Shown here: positions 50,733 through 61,660 of the stretch, one piece after another
Layout of the letters: each line of letters begins with the position of its first letter
Numbering within the stretch: position 1 is the first letter of the stretch
Source: Sphingomonas turrisvirgatae
GTDB taxonomy: Bacteria > Pseudomonadota > Alphaproteobacteria > Sphingomonadales > Sphingomonadaceae
Assembly: GCF_001721295.1 (NCBI RefSeq)
Contig: NZ_MDDS01000004.1
Coordinates: 83,264 to 147,263, forward strand
Direction: 5' to 3'
DNA: 64,000 nt
Translations under genes and position numbers: made by a program
The notes under the pieces: generated by a model
What the model saw: only the letters and a program-made list of their open reading frames with translations
Told to the model about the DNA's origin: nothing
The model's database searches: none

Positions 50733-52690
50733 CAGCGCCCGCCTTTTCGAGTGCGAAGCGCGGCGCTGGCCGTCGTCTTCAGGAAGGAAGATTGGGACGT
50801 GGACCATCCCTGGAGTAGCTTCTCGAAGCGCGCCACGGCGTCAGAATCCTTGATGATTCCCTCCCAACCTGACGCGGGCCACGGTCCGCACCGATCGGCT
50901 GGCACGGCTTCGAGCAGGTCGAGAAGATTGGCTTGCAGTGTGGGATGGGCGCGAACCAGCACGGCGAGCCCATCAATGCCGGGCGGCGTCGTATCGAAGG
51001 CGTCGCCACCCATGACGCGCCCGCGCAACTCCTCGAAGACCTGCGCGGCCTCAGCCGGAACGAGCTGCTTGAGGTCGCCTTCGAACGCCTGGACAGCGAG
51101 TTTTGGGCCGAGCAGCTTCTCGACCACAGCGGCGAGACGGCCGAGGACGGAGGCCGCGCCGAAATAGTCCTTTCGATCCTTGGTCACGAACAGATAGGGG
51201 CGCAGATCGACTTCGGCCAAGGCCGGTGTCAGCCGCGCCCAGGCCCGTATCGCGTCGGCCGCCTTCCATTCCGTCAGGATGGCGCTGTCCTTGGAGTCCG
51301 GCACAGCGGTCGGCTTGGTGTCATCAGTGGAACTGATCTTCGGCCCGGCCCGCTTCGCTTTGGGGGCTGGCTTTTCCTCCGACGCGCCGGCTTCAAGCGC
51401 CGCCAAATCTACGCAGCGTCCGTCCGGATCGCGGGCAGCGGCGCTGGCGATCTGGTCGAACAATCTGGAGAGGAACCGTTCGGCCAGCATGAGCTTCGCC
51501 AGGACGGGCAGCTTCACCTCATCTCCGAAACCGCGGGCGAGCGCGGTCTGATGGCGCAGCAGCAGAGTGTTCAGGAAGCGCTTGATCTGCCGCGGATTGC
51601 CCTGAGTCCCACTGGCCAGGATCGGACCGATCTGATCGCTCAAGGTAAGCGCGTTCTGGACCTGGCCGGCTTTGTCGCCCAAAGCGGTCTTGACCGTCTG
51701 CGCATCGAGCCCGGCCGTTTGCCAAGGGCGTTTGAGCAATTCACGCGCGACGGTGATGAGCGCCGAGTAAGCGGGATCGTCCTCGCCCAGCTCGGCGCCG
51801 ATGAGCAACAGGGTGACGTAGATACGGGTTTCGGTCTCGCCCAAAGCCGGAATCCGGAACGGGATCTGGATCAGCTTTTCGAGATAGTTCCGTGCATAGT
51901 CGCGGGGACCGGTCGTGTCCGGCAGCTCGGGGAAATGTTTGCGCACCGAATATTCGATCATCGCCTCGTCGGCCGCGACGATAAACGCGGTGCGGGCGGT
52001 GAAGACGAACAGACGGACGGCTTCGAGCGTTTCTATCGCCGTGTCCGGCAGGCAGCGGTCGAGATCGTCGATGAGGACGATCAGTTGCTTGACGCCGGCC
52101 TGCTTGAGCAGATCGTCAAAAGCTTTCCGGAACGCCTCGATCTCTTCCGGCACATTCTTCGACTCGCCGGGTTTCAGCAGTCCCTGCACACCGTCGATGG
52201 CTTTGTCGTAGTTCTCCTGCGTGGCGAGTTTCGAGGGATCGGCGAAAATACCCTTCAAGTTGCCGACCACCGCGCCGACCTGATCGGCCGTGGGGATGCC
52301 GGTGAACGCGGTGAAAGCGAGACCGCCCCCGTGCCGCGCGATTTTGAGCCAGTCGATCCGCCGGAAGATGTCTTTCGCGGCCATGCCGGCCTGGGTGAGC
52401 AATGGGCGCTTTTCAATAAGCCCGGTGACGATGCCCTCGATCAACGCGATCTTGGCGTCTTCGAATCCCTGAAAGCGCCAGCCGTTGAATTTGATGCAGA
52501 GCACGTCCTCATCAGAACTGAGGCCGTTCTCGATCATTTCGAGGATGCTGGACTTTCCCGCACCCCAGTCACCGTGAACGCCGATCGTCACGGCGCGCTC
52601 GGGCTTTTCGCGCAGCAGCTCGATGATGGTCTTGGCGATCGCCTCATTGTTGAGGAGATCGACCTTTGTCTCATTGTCAGTGAGAATCAT
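50732..52690 (-). CDS. qatA: QatA, KAP-type P-loop NTPase of the Qat defence system
   Basis: 652 residues from the ATG at 52690 with GGGGCGGG upstream; the open frame reaches 52990 but crosses the divergent promoter region. Start MILTDNETKVDLLNNEAIAKTI; Walker A GVHGDWGAGKSSIL near residue 35; Walker B LIVLIDDLDRCLPD near 200. QGNPRQIKRFLNTLLLRH further on is the KAP-family C-terminal signature. First gene of qatABCD. It should act as the ATP-hydrolysing sensor or platform of the defence complex. Confidence 0.92.
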   Translation of the reverse strand: MILTDNETKVDLLNNEAIAKTIIELLREKPERAVTIGVHGDWGAGKSSILEMIENGLSSDEDVLCIKFNGWRFQGFEDAKIALIEGIVTGLIEKRPLLTQAGMAAKDIFRRIDWLKIARHGGGLAFTAFTGIPTADQVGAVVGNLKGIFADPSKLATQENYDKAIDGVQGLLKPGESKNVPEEIEAFRKAFDDLLKQAGVKQLIVLIDDLDRCLPDTAIETLEAVRLFVFTARTAFIVAADEAMIEYSVRKHFPELPDTTGPRDYARNYLEKLIQIPFRIPALGETETRIYVTLLLIGAELGEDDPAYSALITVARELLKRPWQTAGLDAQTVKTALGDKAGQVQNALTLSDQIGPILASGTQGNPRQIKRFLNTLLLRHQTALARGFGDEVKLPVLAKLMLAERFLSRLFDQIASAAARDPDGRCVDLAALEAGASEEKPAPKAKRAGPKISSTDDTKPTAVPDSKDSAILTEWKAADAIRAWARLTPALAEVDLRPYLFVTKDRKDYFGAASVLGRLAAVVEKLLGPKLAVQAFEGDLKQLVPAEAAQVFEELRGRVMGGDAFDTTPPGIDGLAVLVRAHPTLQANLLDLLEAVPADRCGPWPASGWEGIIKDSDAVARFEKLLQGWSTSQSSFLKTTASAALRTRKGGR

Positions 52691-52898
52691 CCCGCCCCCG
52701 TTTTCTTCCCGCGACTCGCAGCGGTTGTAATAATGCAGCCCCGCACGCAACACTGCCGGAAGAAATGAGGTTTCGCCATATGTTCTGCCGGACATTGGGC
52801 AAGTCCAACGAGAAGCAACCACGCAACTTCCTTTGCTATCGGACTGATTGAGCGGAATGGTCTGCCCAGTCGGACGTGATCCCGCCGAAAAGCCCACC

Positions 52899-52927
52899 TT
52901 GACAAAGTAATGGTTTTTCCTTACATT
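52899..52927 (+). promoter_or_regulatory. Sigma-70 promoter of the prlF-yhaV operon
   Basis: TTGACA (52899-52904), a 17-bp spacer and TACATT (52922-52927). AGGAGG (52939-52944) and the prlF ATG (52950) follow. A near-consensus promoter, likely autoregulated by the PrlF antitoxin. Confidence 0.75.
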
Positions 52928-52949
52928 CTGCGCCCTGTAGGAGGTTGCT

Positions 52950-53276
52950 ATGCCCGCGTTGCTCGAAGAAATCAGCACCATCACCGCCAAGGGTCAGACG
53001 ACGATTCCGAAGTCCGTCCGCCAGGCGCTCGGTGTCGATTACGGCGGCAAGATCGCCTTTCGCGTCGATGAGCATGGCGTGTCGGTGCATCGCGCCGACG
53101 CCGAGCATGACGATCCGGCGATCGACAGCTTTCTGTCGTTCCTGGCCGAGGACATTAAACGCCGGCCCGAGGCGCTGAGCGCGCTGTCCCCCGCGCTCGC
53201 CGAACGCATCGCGGCGCTGACCGAGGGCGTTAAGGTCGATCTCGATGCGCCGATCGACGGCGATGTCGATCTCTGA
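52950..53276 (+). CDS. prlF: PrlF-family antitoxin (AbrB-type)
   Basis: 108 residues; AGGAGG six bases upstream of the ATG. The N-terminus (EISTITAKGQTTIPKSVRQALGVDYGGKIAFRV) is a swapped-hairpin AbrB/SpoVT DNA-binding domain. The C-terminal part (DSFLSFLAEDIKRRPEAL ... LAERIAALTEGVKVDLDAPIDGD) should bind and neutralise YhaV. The stop overlaps the toxin start (TGATG). Confidence 0.9.
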   Translation: MPALLEEISTITAKGQTTIPKSVRQALGVDYGGKIAFRVDEHGVSVHRADAEHDDPAIDSFLSFLAEDIKRRPEALSALSPALAERIAALTEGVKVDLDAPIDGDVDL

Positions 53277-53767
53277 TGATGGTCGTCAACGGGTGGCAGC
53301 TTATTGCCCACCCTCTGTTTCTCGATCAATTCGAGAAGCTGGGGGCGGCTGTCGCGCGCCTGCGGGAGAAAGACCCGCGCGGCTGGCACAAATCAGCCAA
53401 TGCGAAATTGCTGGCGGCGCTGCGCCAGCTCGTATTCGAGACCATTCCGCAAGATCCCACACGCCCGGAGTATCGGCAGGGTGGCACGCTGGGGGACGAC
53501 CGCAAGCACTGGTTCCGGGCGAAGTTCGGCGGCGGCCGGTTCCGACTGTTCTTCCGCTACAGCACCAGTGCGAAGGTCATCGTCTTCGCCTGGGTGAACG
53601 ACGAGACCACGTTACGCACCTATGGATCGAAGTCGGACGCCTATGCGGTGTTCCGCAAGATGCTCGACAAGGGCAATCCGCCCGACGATTGGACGGCGTT
53701 GCTGACGGCTGCGAACGAGTCGGAAGCGCGGGAGCGTCTGGAGGCAGCTTCGCCCGACCCGCCGTGA
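53276..53767 (+). CDS. yhaV: YhaV-family type II toxin (ribonuclease)
   Basis: 163 residues: NGWQLIAHPLFLDQFEKLGAAVARLREKDPRGWHKSANAKLLAALRQL, QGGTLGDDRKHWFRAKFGGGRFRLFFRYS, VIVFAWVNDETTLRTYGSKSDAYAVF. This is the RelE-fold YhaV toxin, a ribosome-linked mRNA endonuclease. A second ATG three bases on is equally possible. It is coupled to prlF. Confidence 0.9.
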   Translation: MMVVNGWQLIAHPLFLDQFEKLGAAVARLREKDPRGWHKSANAKLLAALRQLVFETIPQDPTRPEYRQGGTLGDDRKHWFRAKFGGGRFRLFFRYSTSAKVIVFAWVNDETTLRTYGSKSDAYAVFRKMLDKGNPPDDWTALLTAANESEARERLEAASPDPP

Positions 53768-53834
53768 ACCCCTATCTGCGCTACGCCCGGCCGGATCATT
53801 TGCACCCTGCGCGGTCGCGCGCCAACGTGGGCGG

Positions 53835-54086
53835 ATGGCCCTGCCACGCAAACGTCGTCCCCGCCGCGCGCCCTGCGGCTGGTCGGAAGGTCTCGAAGAC
53901 CTGCACGACTATATGCGCGCGCCGCCGCAGCGAGCCGCGTCCCGCGGGCGCGTCATCAAGGATAGCGGGCCGATCGTTGTCACGGACGACTGGCCCGAGC
54001 GGGTTCCGATCGGCGACGCAGAGCTGCGCGCGATCGAAGGCCATTTGCGCAAGGAGCTGGACGACCTGTTCGGACCCTTGCCGTGA
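53835..54086 (+). CDS. Small hypothetical protein upstream of the recombinase
   Basis: 83 residues (MALPRKRRPRRAPCGWSEGLEDLHDYMRAPPQRAASRGRVIKDSGPIVVTDDWPERVPIGDAELRAIEGHLRKELDDLFGPLP shortened here to its landmarks: basic N-terminus, IVVTDDWPERVPIGDAEL core, acidic C-terminal helix). It ends 18 bp before the recombinase start. A small partner such as a directionality factor is possible; no family recognised. Confidence 0.45.
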   Translation: MALPRKRRPRRAPCGWSEGLEDLHDYMRAPPQRAASRGRVIKDSGPIVVTDDWPERVPIGDAELRAIEGHLRKELDDLFGPLP

Positions 54087-54104
54087 GATAAGGAGGACCA
54101 TGCC

Positions 54105-55834
<1,730 letters not shown>

Positions 55835-55877
55835 GTGGGATGCAGCGCCTAGCAAAGCCTCCCGGGTTGCGCCAGCG

Positions 55878-56552
55878 CTAAACGGCAGCGGTGTCCGCGT
55901 TATTGCGTCGATTCTTTGGCGGCGGCGTCTTGAGCTTGTAACGGCAAAGGTCCGCGACGTTGCATCGCCAGCATTCGGGCGTGCGAGCCTTGCAGACATA
56001 GCGACCGTGCAGGATCAGCCAGTGATGCGCATGGACGCGAAAGGGCTGCGGGACCTTCTTCTCCAACTGCTTCTCGACCGCGAGCACCGTCTTGCCCGGC
56101 GCCAGGCCGGTTCGGTTGCCGACGCGGAAGATGTGCGTGTCGACCGCAAAGGTTTCCGCGCCGAACGCGACGTTCATCACGACATTGGCGGTCTTGCGCC
56201 CGACCCCGGGTAGCTGCTCCAGCGCGTCGCGGTCGGCCGGCACTTGCCCGCCATGCTGCGCGATCAGCGCCTCGCTCAGCGCGATGACGTTCTTTGCCTT
56301 GGTATTGAAAAGCCCGATCGTCTTGATGTGCTGCTTGAGGCCGTCTTCGCCCAGCGCGACCATCTTTTCGGGTGTGTCCACCTGCGCGAACAAGGCGCGC
56401 GTCGCCTTGTTAACCCCGGCATCGGTTGCCTGCGCCGACAGCACGACCGCGACGAGCAGCGTATAGTCGTTGATCGATTCAAGCTCGGTCTCGGGATGCG
56501 GATTGGCTTCGGCCAGCCGTCGGAAGAATTCGAAGACGCTGTCTCGCTTCAA
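55878..56552 (-). CDS. nth: Endonuclease III (DNA glycosylase/AP lyase)
   Basis: 224 residues from a TTG at 56552 that overlaps the dapB stop (TTGA). Helix-hairpin-helix LPGVGRKTANVVMNVAFG, catalytic Asp in VDTHIFRVGNRTGL, and the C-terminal 4Fe-4S cysteines (VCKARTPECWRCNVADLC). It removes oxidised pyrimidines. Coupled to dapB. Confidence 0.93.
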   Translation of the reverse strand: MKRDSVFEFFRRLAEANPHPETELESINDYTLLVAVVLSAQATDAGVNKATRALFAQVDTPEKMVALGEDGLKQHIKTIGLFNTKAKNVIALSEALIAQHGGQVPADRDALEQLPGVGRKTANVVMNVAFGAETFAVDTHIFRVGNRTGLAPGKTVLAVEKQLEKKVPQPFRVHAHHWLILHGRYVCKARTPECWRCNVADLCRYKLKTPPPKNRRNNADTAAV

Positions 56553-57277
56553 AGGCCCAGCACCGCATCCATCGTGTAGCGTCCGGCAGGCTGCTTCGCG
56601 AGCCACAGCGCCGCCTTGACCGCGCCGCGCGCAAAGATCGCGCGATCCTGCGCCAGATGGTTGAGTTCGATTCGCTCGCCGGTGCCGGCGAACACCACAT
56701 GGTGATCGCCCACGATGCTGCCGCCACGGATCGAGGCGAAGCCGATCGTACCTTCGGCACGCGCACCCGACAGGCCGGCGCGGTCCGACACGCGCACTTC
56801 AGCGAGCGGCACCTCGCGCCCTGCGGCCGCCGCTTCGCCGAGCATCAGCGCGGTGCCGGACGGGGCGTCGAGCTTGTGACGATGATGCGCCTCGAGGATT
56901 TCAATGTCCCAGTCCGGGCCGAGCCGCGCCGCCGCCTCGCGCACGAGCCGGGCCAGCAGCACCACGCCGAGCGAGGTGTTGCCCGTCTGCAGCACCGCGA
57001 TATCACGCGCGGCCTGGTCGATCGCGGCATGATGCTGCGCGGTGAGGCCGGTGGTGCCGATCACGATCGGGGTGCCGGCCGTGCGCGCCGCGACCAGATG
57101 CGCCTCAAGCGCGCCGGCGGACGAAAAATCGACCAGCACGGTCGCGGCGTGTGCCACGGGTGCGGGATCGTCGGTCGCGTCGGCACCGCCGGCATAGCGC
57201 ACGCCCTCGCTCGCCAGAATGTCCTGAATGGCCATGCCCATGCGGCCATGGCTGCCATAGATGCCGATGCTGCTCAT
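56549..57277 (-). CDS. dapB: 4-hydroxy-tetrahydrodipicolinate reductase
   Basis: 242 residues from the ATG at 57277 (MSSIGIYGSHGRMGMAIQ). Rossmann motif GSHGRMG, then the family signature EAHHRHKLDAPSGTAL near residue 130. Lysine/diaminopimelate pathway. The frame is open further upstream, but the start with the Rossmann strand is clear. Confidence 0.95.
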   Translation of the reverse strand: MSSIGIYGSHGRMGMAIQDILASEGVRYAGGADATDDPAPVAHAATVLVDFSSAGALEAHLVAARTAGTPIVIGTTGLTAQHHAAIDQAARDIAVLQTGNTSLGVVLLARLVREAAARLGPDWDIEILEAHHRHKLDAPSGTALMLGEAAAAGREVPLAEVRVSDRAGLSGARAEGTIGFASIRGGSIVGDHHVVFAGTGERIELNHLAQDRAIFARGAVKAALWLAKQPAGRYTMDAVLGL

Positions 57278-57359
57278 GCGCGCTGCTTGACCGTGCTGCA
57301 GCGAATCCGCAACATGCGAATGCATATCCGTGATAAGTTGCGTCGACCAAGGAGGCGTC

Positions 57360-57710
57360 ATGGCGGGCCATCGCATCTATTCGACCGGCGTCGCGAGCGT
57401 TTATCCGCTGTATGTCGCGAAGGCCGAGCGGAAGGGGCGCAGCAAGGCTGAGGTCGATGCAATCATCCATTGGCTCACCGGCTATGACGCGGCCGGGCTG
57501 GACCGGGTGTTGGCGGACAAGATCGATTTCACGGCGTTCTTCGAACAGGCGCCGGCGATGAATCCGGATCGCGCGCGGATCACGGGTAGCGTGTGCGGGG
57601 TGCGGGTCGAAGACGTGGAAGAGCCGCTGATGCGCGAGATCCGCTACCTCGACAAGCTGATCGACGAACTGGCCAAGGGCAAAGCGATGGAGAAGATCCT
57701 GCGCAGCTGA
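57360..57710 (+). CDS. DUF2200-family protein
   Basis: 116 residues from the ATG at 57360 (GGAGG upstream). [43 protein letters not shown] is the family's conserved N-terminus. Function unknown; related proteins are found as stand-alone small genes in proteobacteria. It is divergent from dapB. Confidence 0.85.
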   Translation: MAGHRIYSTGVASVYPLYVAKAERKGRSKAEVDAIIHWLTGYDAAGLDRVLADKIDFTAFFEQAPAMNPDRARITGSVCGVRVEDVEEPLMREIRYLDKLIDELAKGKAMEKILRS

Positions 57711-57755
57711 GCTTTTCGCTTGCGGCACGACCGCCGCTGCGCAACGCTTCGTTTC

Positions 57756-58721
57756 ATGATCGCTCGCTTTCTCTTCCTCACTGGCGCTCCGCTGGCCGTC
57801 TTGTTCCTGCCCGCCGCGTCGGCGCAGCAGAAGCCGCAGGCCACGCTCGATGCGTCGGTGCAGCAGCAATTGCTTGAGGACGTCCGCATCCTGTCCGCCG
57901 ACGACATGGTAGGGCGGCTGGCCGGCAGCGAGGGTGGTGCAAGGGCGCGCGCTTATCTTACCCGGCGATTGAAGGCGATCGGCGTCGAACCCGTCTATCC
58001 CACCTTCGAGCAGGCATTCGAAGCCAAGTCGCGGCAGGGCGAACCCTATAACGGCGTGAACCTGGTCGGGCGCATCCGGGGCGCTGGGAAGGGCGACCGC
58101 GTGCTCGTGATCGGCGCGCATTACGATCATCTCGGCACGCATGAGGGACAGATTTTCAACGGTGCGGACGACAATGCCTCAGGCGTCGCCGCGTTGCTCG
58201 CCATCGCGCAGACTTTCATGCGCGACAATCCGCAGCATGATGTGATCTTCGGGTTCTGGGATGCAGAGGAGCGGGGGATGCGTGGGGTGAGCGCGTTCCT
58301 CGACGCGCCGCCGGTGCCGCTGTCGCGCATGGTGATGAACCTCAACCTCGACATGCTGGGCCGCGGCGACAAGGGTGAGCTGTGGGTGGCCGGCACGAGC
58401 CATTATCCGTTTCTGCGGGCGCGGCTGGAAGGATTGGCCGCAACGGCGCCCGTGACGCTCAAGCTCGGCCATGACGCGCTGCCGTGGAAGGGCACCGACG
58501 ACTGGACCGACGGCTCCGACCATCGCGAATTCCACCGCCGCAAGATCCCGTTCGCCTATTTCGGGGTTGAGGATCATCCGGACTATCACAAGCCGACCGA
58601 CGACTTCGCCAAGATCCCGCAGGACTTCTACAAGGGCGCGGCGGCGACGGTGATCGATGCGGCGCGGTTGTTCGACCGCGATCTCGACGCGATTGCCGAA
58701 GCGGCCGGGCGAAGCCGCTAA
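57756..58721 (+). CDS. Secreted M28-family metallopeptidase
   Basis: 321 residues with an N-terminal signal (MIARFLFLTGAPLAVLFLPAASAQ). Zinc motifs: GAHYDHLGTHEGQIFNGADDNASGVAALL (His and Asp), DAEERG (Glu pair), NLNLDMLG and DGSDHREFH. M28 aminopeptidases act on peptides outside the cytoplasm. It ends 4 bp before the convergent rpoN stop. Confidence 0.9.
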   Translation: MIARFLFLTGAPLAVLFLPAASAQQKPQATLDASVQQQLLEDVRILSADDMVGRLAGSEGGARARAYLTRRLKAIGVEPVYPTFEQAFEAKSRQGEPYNGVNLVGRIRGAGKGDRVLVIGAHYDHLGTHEGQIFNGADDNASGVAALLAIAQTFMRDNPQHDVIFGFWDAEERGMRGVSAFLDAPPVPLSRMVMNLNLDMLGRGDKGELWVAGTSHYPFLRARLEGLAATAPVTLKLGHDALPWKGTDDWTDGSDHREFHRRKIPFAYFGVEDHPDYHKPTDDFAKIPQDFYKGAAATVIDAARLFDRDLDAIAEAAGRSR

Positions 58722-60220
58722 GCCCCCTCCAGCGCCTTCTGCCGCCGGCGCTGGACCGAGCTGCCGATCCCCATGGCCTCACGATACTTCGCCACCGTGC
58801 GCCGGGCGATGTCGAAGCCCTTTGCATTGAGCAGTTCGACCAGCGTGTCGTCGGACAGGATCTTCTTCGCGTCCTCGGCCTGAATCAGCGCGCGGATCGC
58901 GCTCTTGACCGCTTCGGCCGAGACTGCGTCGCCGCCATCGGCCGACTGGATCGCCGAGGTGAAGAAATATTTGAGTTCGAATAGCCCGCGCGCGCAGTAG
59001 AGATACTTGTTGCTCGTCACGCGGCTGACCGTCGACTCGTGCATCTCGATCGCGTCGGCGACGTTGCGCAGCGTCAGCGGGCGCAGGTGCGATACGCCAT
59101 GGCGGAAGAACGCTTCCTGCTGCTTCACGATCTCGCTCGCCACCTTGATGATCGTGCGCTGGCGCTGGTCGAGCGCTTTCACGAGCCAGTTGGCGCTGGC
59201 GAGCATGTCGCTGAGCCACGCCTTGCTCGACTTGTCTTGTGGCCCCGACGACACCTCGGCATAATAGGCGCGGTTGACCAGCACGCGGGGCAGGGTGGCG
59301 CTGTTGAGTTCCACCGCCCAGCCTTGCCCGCGTGGCGCGACGAAGATGTCGGGGGTGACGGCCGGCACCGGCTCGCCGCCATATTTGCAACCCGGCTTGG
59401 GGTCGTAATTGCGCAGTTCGCGGATCATGTCGGCCATGTCCTCGTCATCCACGCCGCAGATACGCTTCAAGCGCCCGAGTTCGCCGCGCGCCAGCAGGTC
59501 GAGGTTGGCGATCAGCGCCGCCATGCACGGATCATAGCGATCCGCCTCCTTGGCTTGCAGCGCGAGGCATTCGGCCAGGTCGCGCGCGCCGACGCCGGTC
59601 GGGTCGAAGGTCTGGATGATCGCCAGCACCGCCTCGACCCGCGCCAGCGGCACGCCCAGCCGCGTCGCCATGTCGAGCAGCGACGCCGTGAGGTAGCCGG
59701 TCTCGTCGATCTGATCGATGATGTGCTGCGCGATGAACAGGTCGGTCCCGCCGACCGTCGCACCGGCCTGAGCGAGTAGATGATCCGCCAGGCTGAGGTC
59801 GGGCGCCGAGAAGCTGTCGAAATCCGGCCCATCCTCGGCCGACCCGCCGCTGCCCGTTCCAGCGAGCCCGAGTCCGCCGTCGAGGCCGCCGATCGAATCC
59901 GACGGGCTGTCATGGTGGAACGTTTCGGTCGCAAGGTCGACGTCCAGTGCGGCCTCGCCGGTCGACGCACCGCTGTCGAGCAGTTCGCCGGCATCGGCGG
60001 GGCCGTCGCGTTCGACGACTGGCTCACGATCGGGCTCGGCCACCCCGCGCTCGTCATCGCCGGCACCAGCGTCGAGCAGCGGGTTCTTTTCCACTTCTTC
60101 GGCGATGAAGGTCTCGATCTCGAGATTCGACAACGCCAGCAGCTTGATCGCCTGCTGCAACTGCGGCGTCATCACCAGCGATTGCGACTGCCTTAAATCG
60201 AGGCGCGGCGCGAGCGACAT
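58718..60220 (-). CDS. rpoN: RNA polymerase sigma-54 factor
   Basis: 500 residues. Region I (LRQSQSLVMTPQLQQAIKLLALSNLEIETFI) at the N-terminus, an acidic linker, core-binding region (LADHLLAQAG ... DPTGVGARDLAECLALQ), the HTH region (HESTVSRVTSNKYL) and the RpoN box ARRTVAKYRE near the C-terminus. It follows lptB by 3 bp on the same strand. Confidence 0.95.
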   Translation of the reverse strand: MSLAPRLDLRQSQSLVMTPQLQQAIKLLALSNLEIETFIAEEVEKNPLLDAGAGDDERGVAEPDREPVVERDGPADAGELLDSGASTGEAALDVDLATETFHHDSPSDSIGGLDGGLGLAGTGSGGSAEDGPDFDSFSAPDLSLADHLLAQAGATVGGTDLFIAQHIIDQIDETGYLTASLLDMATRLGVPLARVEAVLAIIQTFDPTGVGARDLAECLALQAKEADRYDPCMAALIANLDLLARGELGRLKRICGVDDEDMADMIRELRNYDPKPGCKYGGEPVPAVTPDIFVAPRGQGWAVELNSATLPRVLVNRAYYAEVSSGPQDKSSKAWLSDMLASANWLVKALDQRQRTIIKVASEIVKQQEAFFRHGVSHLRPLTLRNVADAIEMHESTVSRVTSNKYLYCARGLFELKYFFTSAIQSADGGDAVSAEAVKSAIRALIQAEDAKKILSDDTLVELLNAKGFDIARRTVAKYREAMGIGSSVQRRRQKALEGA

Positions 60221-60223
60221 GGT

Positions 60224-61000
60224 TTAGAGCGAGAAGCCCTCGCCCAGGTACAGCCGGCGCACATTCGCGTCGGCGACCAGATCCTCCGGCGACCCGGCAA
60301 ACAGCACGCGGCCGTCATAGATGATCGAGGCGCGATCGACGATGTCCAACGTCTCGCGGACATTGTGGTCGGTGATGAGCACGCCGATGTTGCGCGTCTT
60401 CAGTTCCTTCACCAGATCGCGGATATCGGAGATCGAAATCGGATCGATACCCGCGAACGGCTCGTCCAGCAGCATGATCGAGGGATCGGCGGCGAGCGCG
60501 CGCGCAATCTCGGCGCGGCGGCGCTCACCACCCGACAGCGCCATCGCCGGCGCGTCGCGCAGCCGCGTCAGGCCGAACTCTCCCAGCAGCTGTTCGAGCC
60601 GGCGGGCGCGCGCATCCTTGTCCGGCTCAGACAATTCGAGCACGGCCGAGATGTTCTTGGCAACCGTCAGCCCGCGGAAGATCGAGGTTTCCTGTGGCAG
60701 ATAGCCCAGGCCCAGGATCGCGCGGCGATACATGGGGAGGGGAGTGATATCGACCCCGTCCAGCATGATGCGGCCCGAATCCGGTTTTACGAGGCCCATG
60801 ACCGAATAGAAGCAGGTCGTCTTGCCTGCGCCGTTGGGACCCAGCAGGCCCACGACCTCGCCCTTGCCGACCGATAGCGAAACATCGGACAGCACGACGC
60901 GCTTGTCATAGGACTTGGCGATCGAAATCACCGACAGGCCGTTGCCAGCCGCAAGGTCCGGCACCGCGCTCACGGGTTCAAGAGTATCGACGTCCGCCAT
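60224..61000 (-). CDS. lptB: LPS export ABC transporter ATPase
   Basis: 258 residues: Walker A GPNGAGKTT, Q-loop YLPQETSIF, signature LSGGERRR, Walker B IMLLDEPFAGID. LptB drives LPS transport from the inner membrane with LptFG. It lies between lptA and rpoN, the usual order. Confidence 0.95.
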   Translation of the reverse strand: MADVDTLEPVSAVPDLAAGNGLSVISIAKSYDKRVVLSDVSLSVGKGEVVGLLGPNGAGKTTCFYSVMGLVKPDSGRIMLDGVDITPLPMYRRAILGLGYLPQETSIFRGLTVAKNISAVLELSEPDKDARARRLEQLLGEFGLTRLRDAPAMALSGGERRRAEIARALAADPSIMLLDEPFAGIDPISISDIRDLVKELKTRNIGVLITDHNVRETLDIVDRASIIYDGRVLFAGSPEDLVADANVRRLYLGEGFSL

Positions 61001-61103
61001 ATGCCTTCTCTGCTCGCACCCGACCGTTAGCGAATCCCTTTGCCCGCGTCACTTGGCAAGTTTCGTGCATGAACAACCCGACGAAGCGAGCGCTGCGTCG
61101 CGA

Positions 61104-61658
61104 TCAGTCGCGCTTGGGCACCGTGAAGCGACCGGTGACGCGCCCGCCGGAACGCACCACGCTGCCGTCCGGCGCGCGGGTGGTGCCGACGCCGGACCCA
61201 TCGATGCTCGCCCGACCGGTATCGAGGTTGATCGTCATCCGTCCGCCGCTCACCGTGTTGCCGCCCTGCGTCAGCGTCACGCCGCCCAGCATGGTGATGA
61301 CGCGGCGTTTGATATCGTACACGCCATATTGCGCACGTGCGGTCTGGTCGGGCCGAGTCACCGTGACTCCGCCCGATGCATCGAATCGCGAGACCGAGGG
61401 CGACCCATCGATCACCTGCCCGGTGTAGCTCACCGTCACGCGCGCGGCGGTGAGCGTCATGTTCGCCTGCGTGATCCGGACCCCGCCTGACAGGATGGCA
61501 CGGTTGGCGCGGTCCTGAAGCTCGATACTCTGCGCGGCGAAGTCGATCGGCGCGTTGGTATTATGGCGCGACTGACTCATCGCGGAGCCGGCGATACCGA
61601 CCATGCCTGCTGTAGTGGCGAGTGCTGCGGTCGCGGCGATGAGGAGGGGGCGGGACAT
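61104..61658 (-). CDS. lptA: LPS transport periplasmic protein LptA
   Basis: 184 residues from the ATG at 61658 (AGGTG six bases upstream; a GTG at 61664 is possible). Signal peptide LLIAATAALATTAGMVGIAGSAMSQ, then an OstA/LptA beta-jellyroll (APIDFAAQSIELQDRANRAILSGGVRITQ). It bridges LPS across the periplasm. It follows lptC with a short overlap or gap. Confidence 0.92.
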   Translation of the reverse strand: MSRPLLIAATAALATTAGMVGIAGSAMSQSRHNTNAPIDFAAQSIELQDRANRAILSGGVRITQANMTLTAARVTVSYTGQVIDGSPSVSRFDASGGVTVTRPDQTARAQYGVYDIKRRVITMLGGVTLTQGGNTVSGGRMTINLDTGRASIDGSGVGTTRAPDGSVVRSGGRVTGRFTVPKRD

Positions 61659-61660
61659 GA

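Noticed and set aside
50933..52768. 611-residue plus-strand ORF
   Set aside because: Antisense to qatA, whose Walker motifs and operon context are clear.
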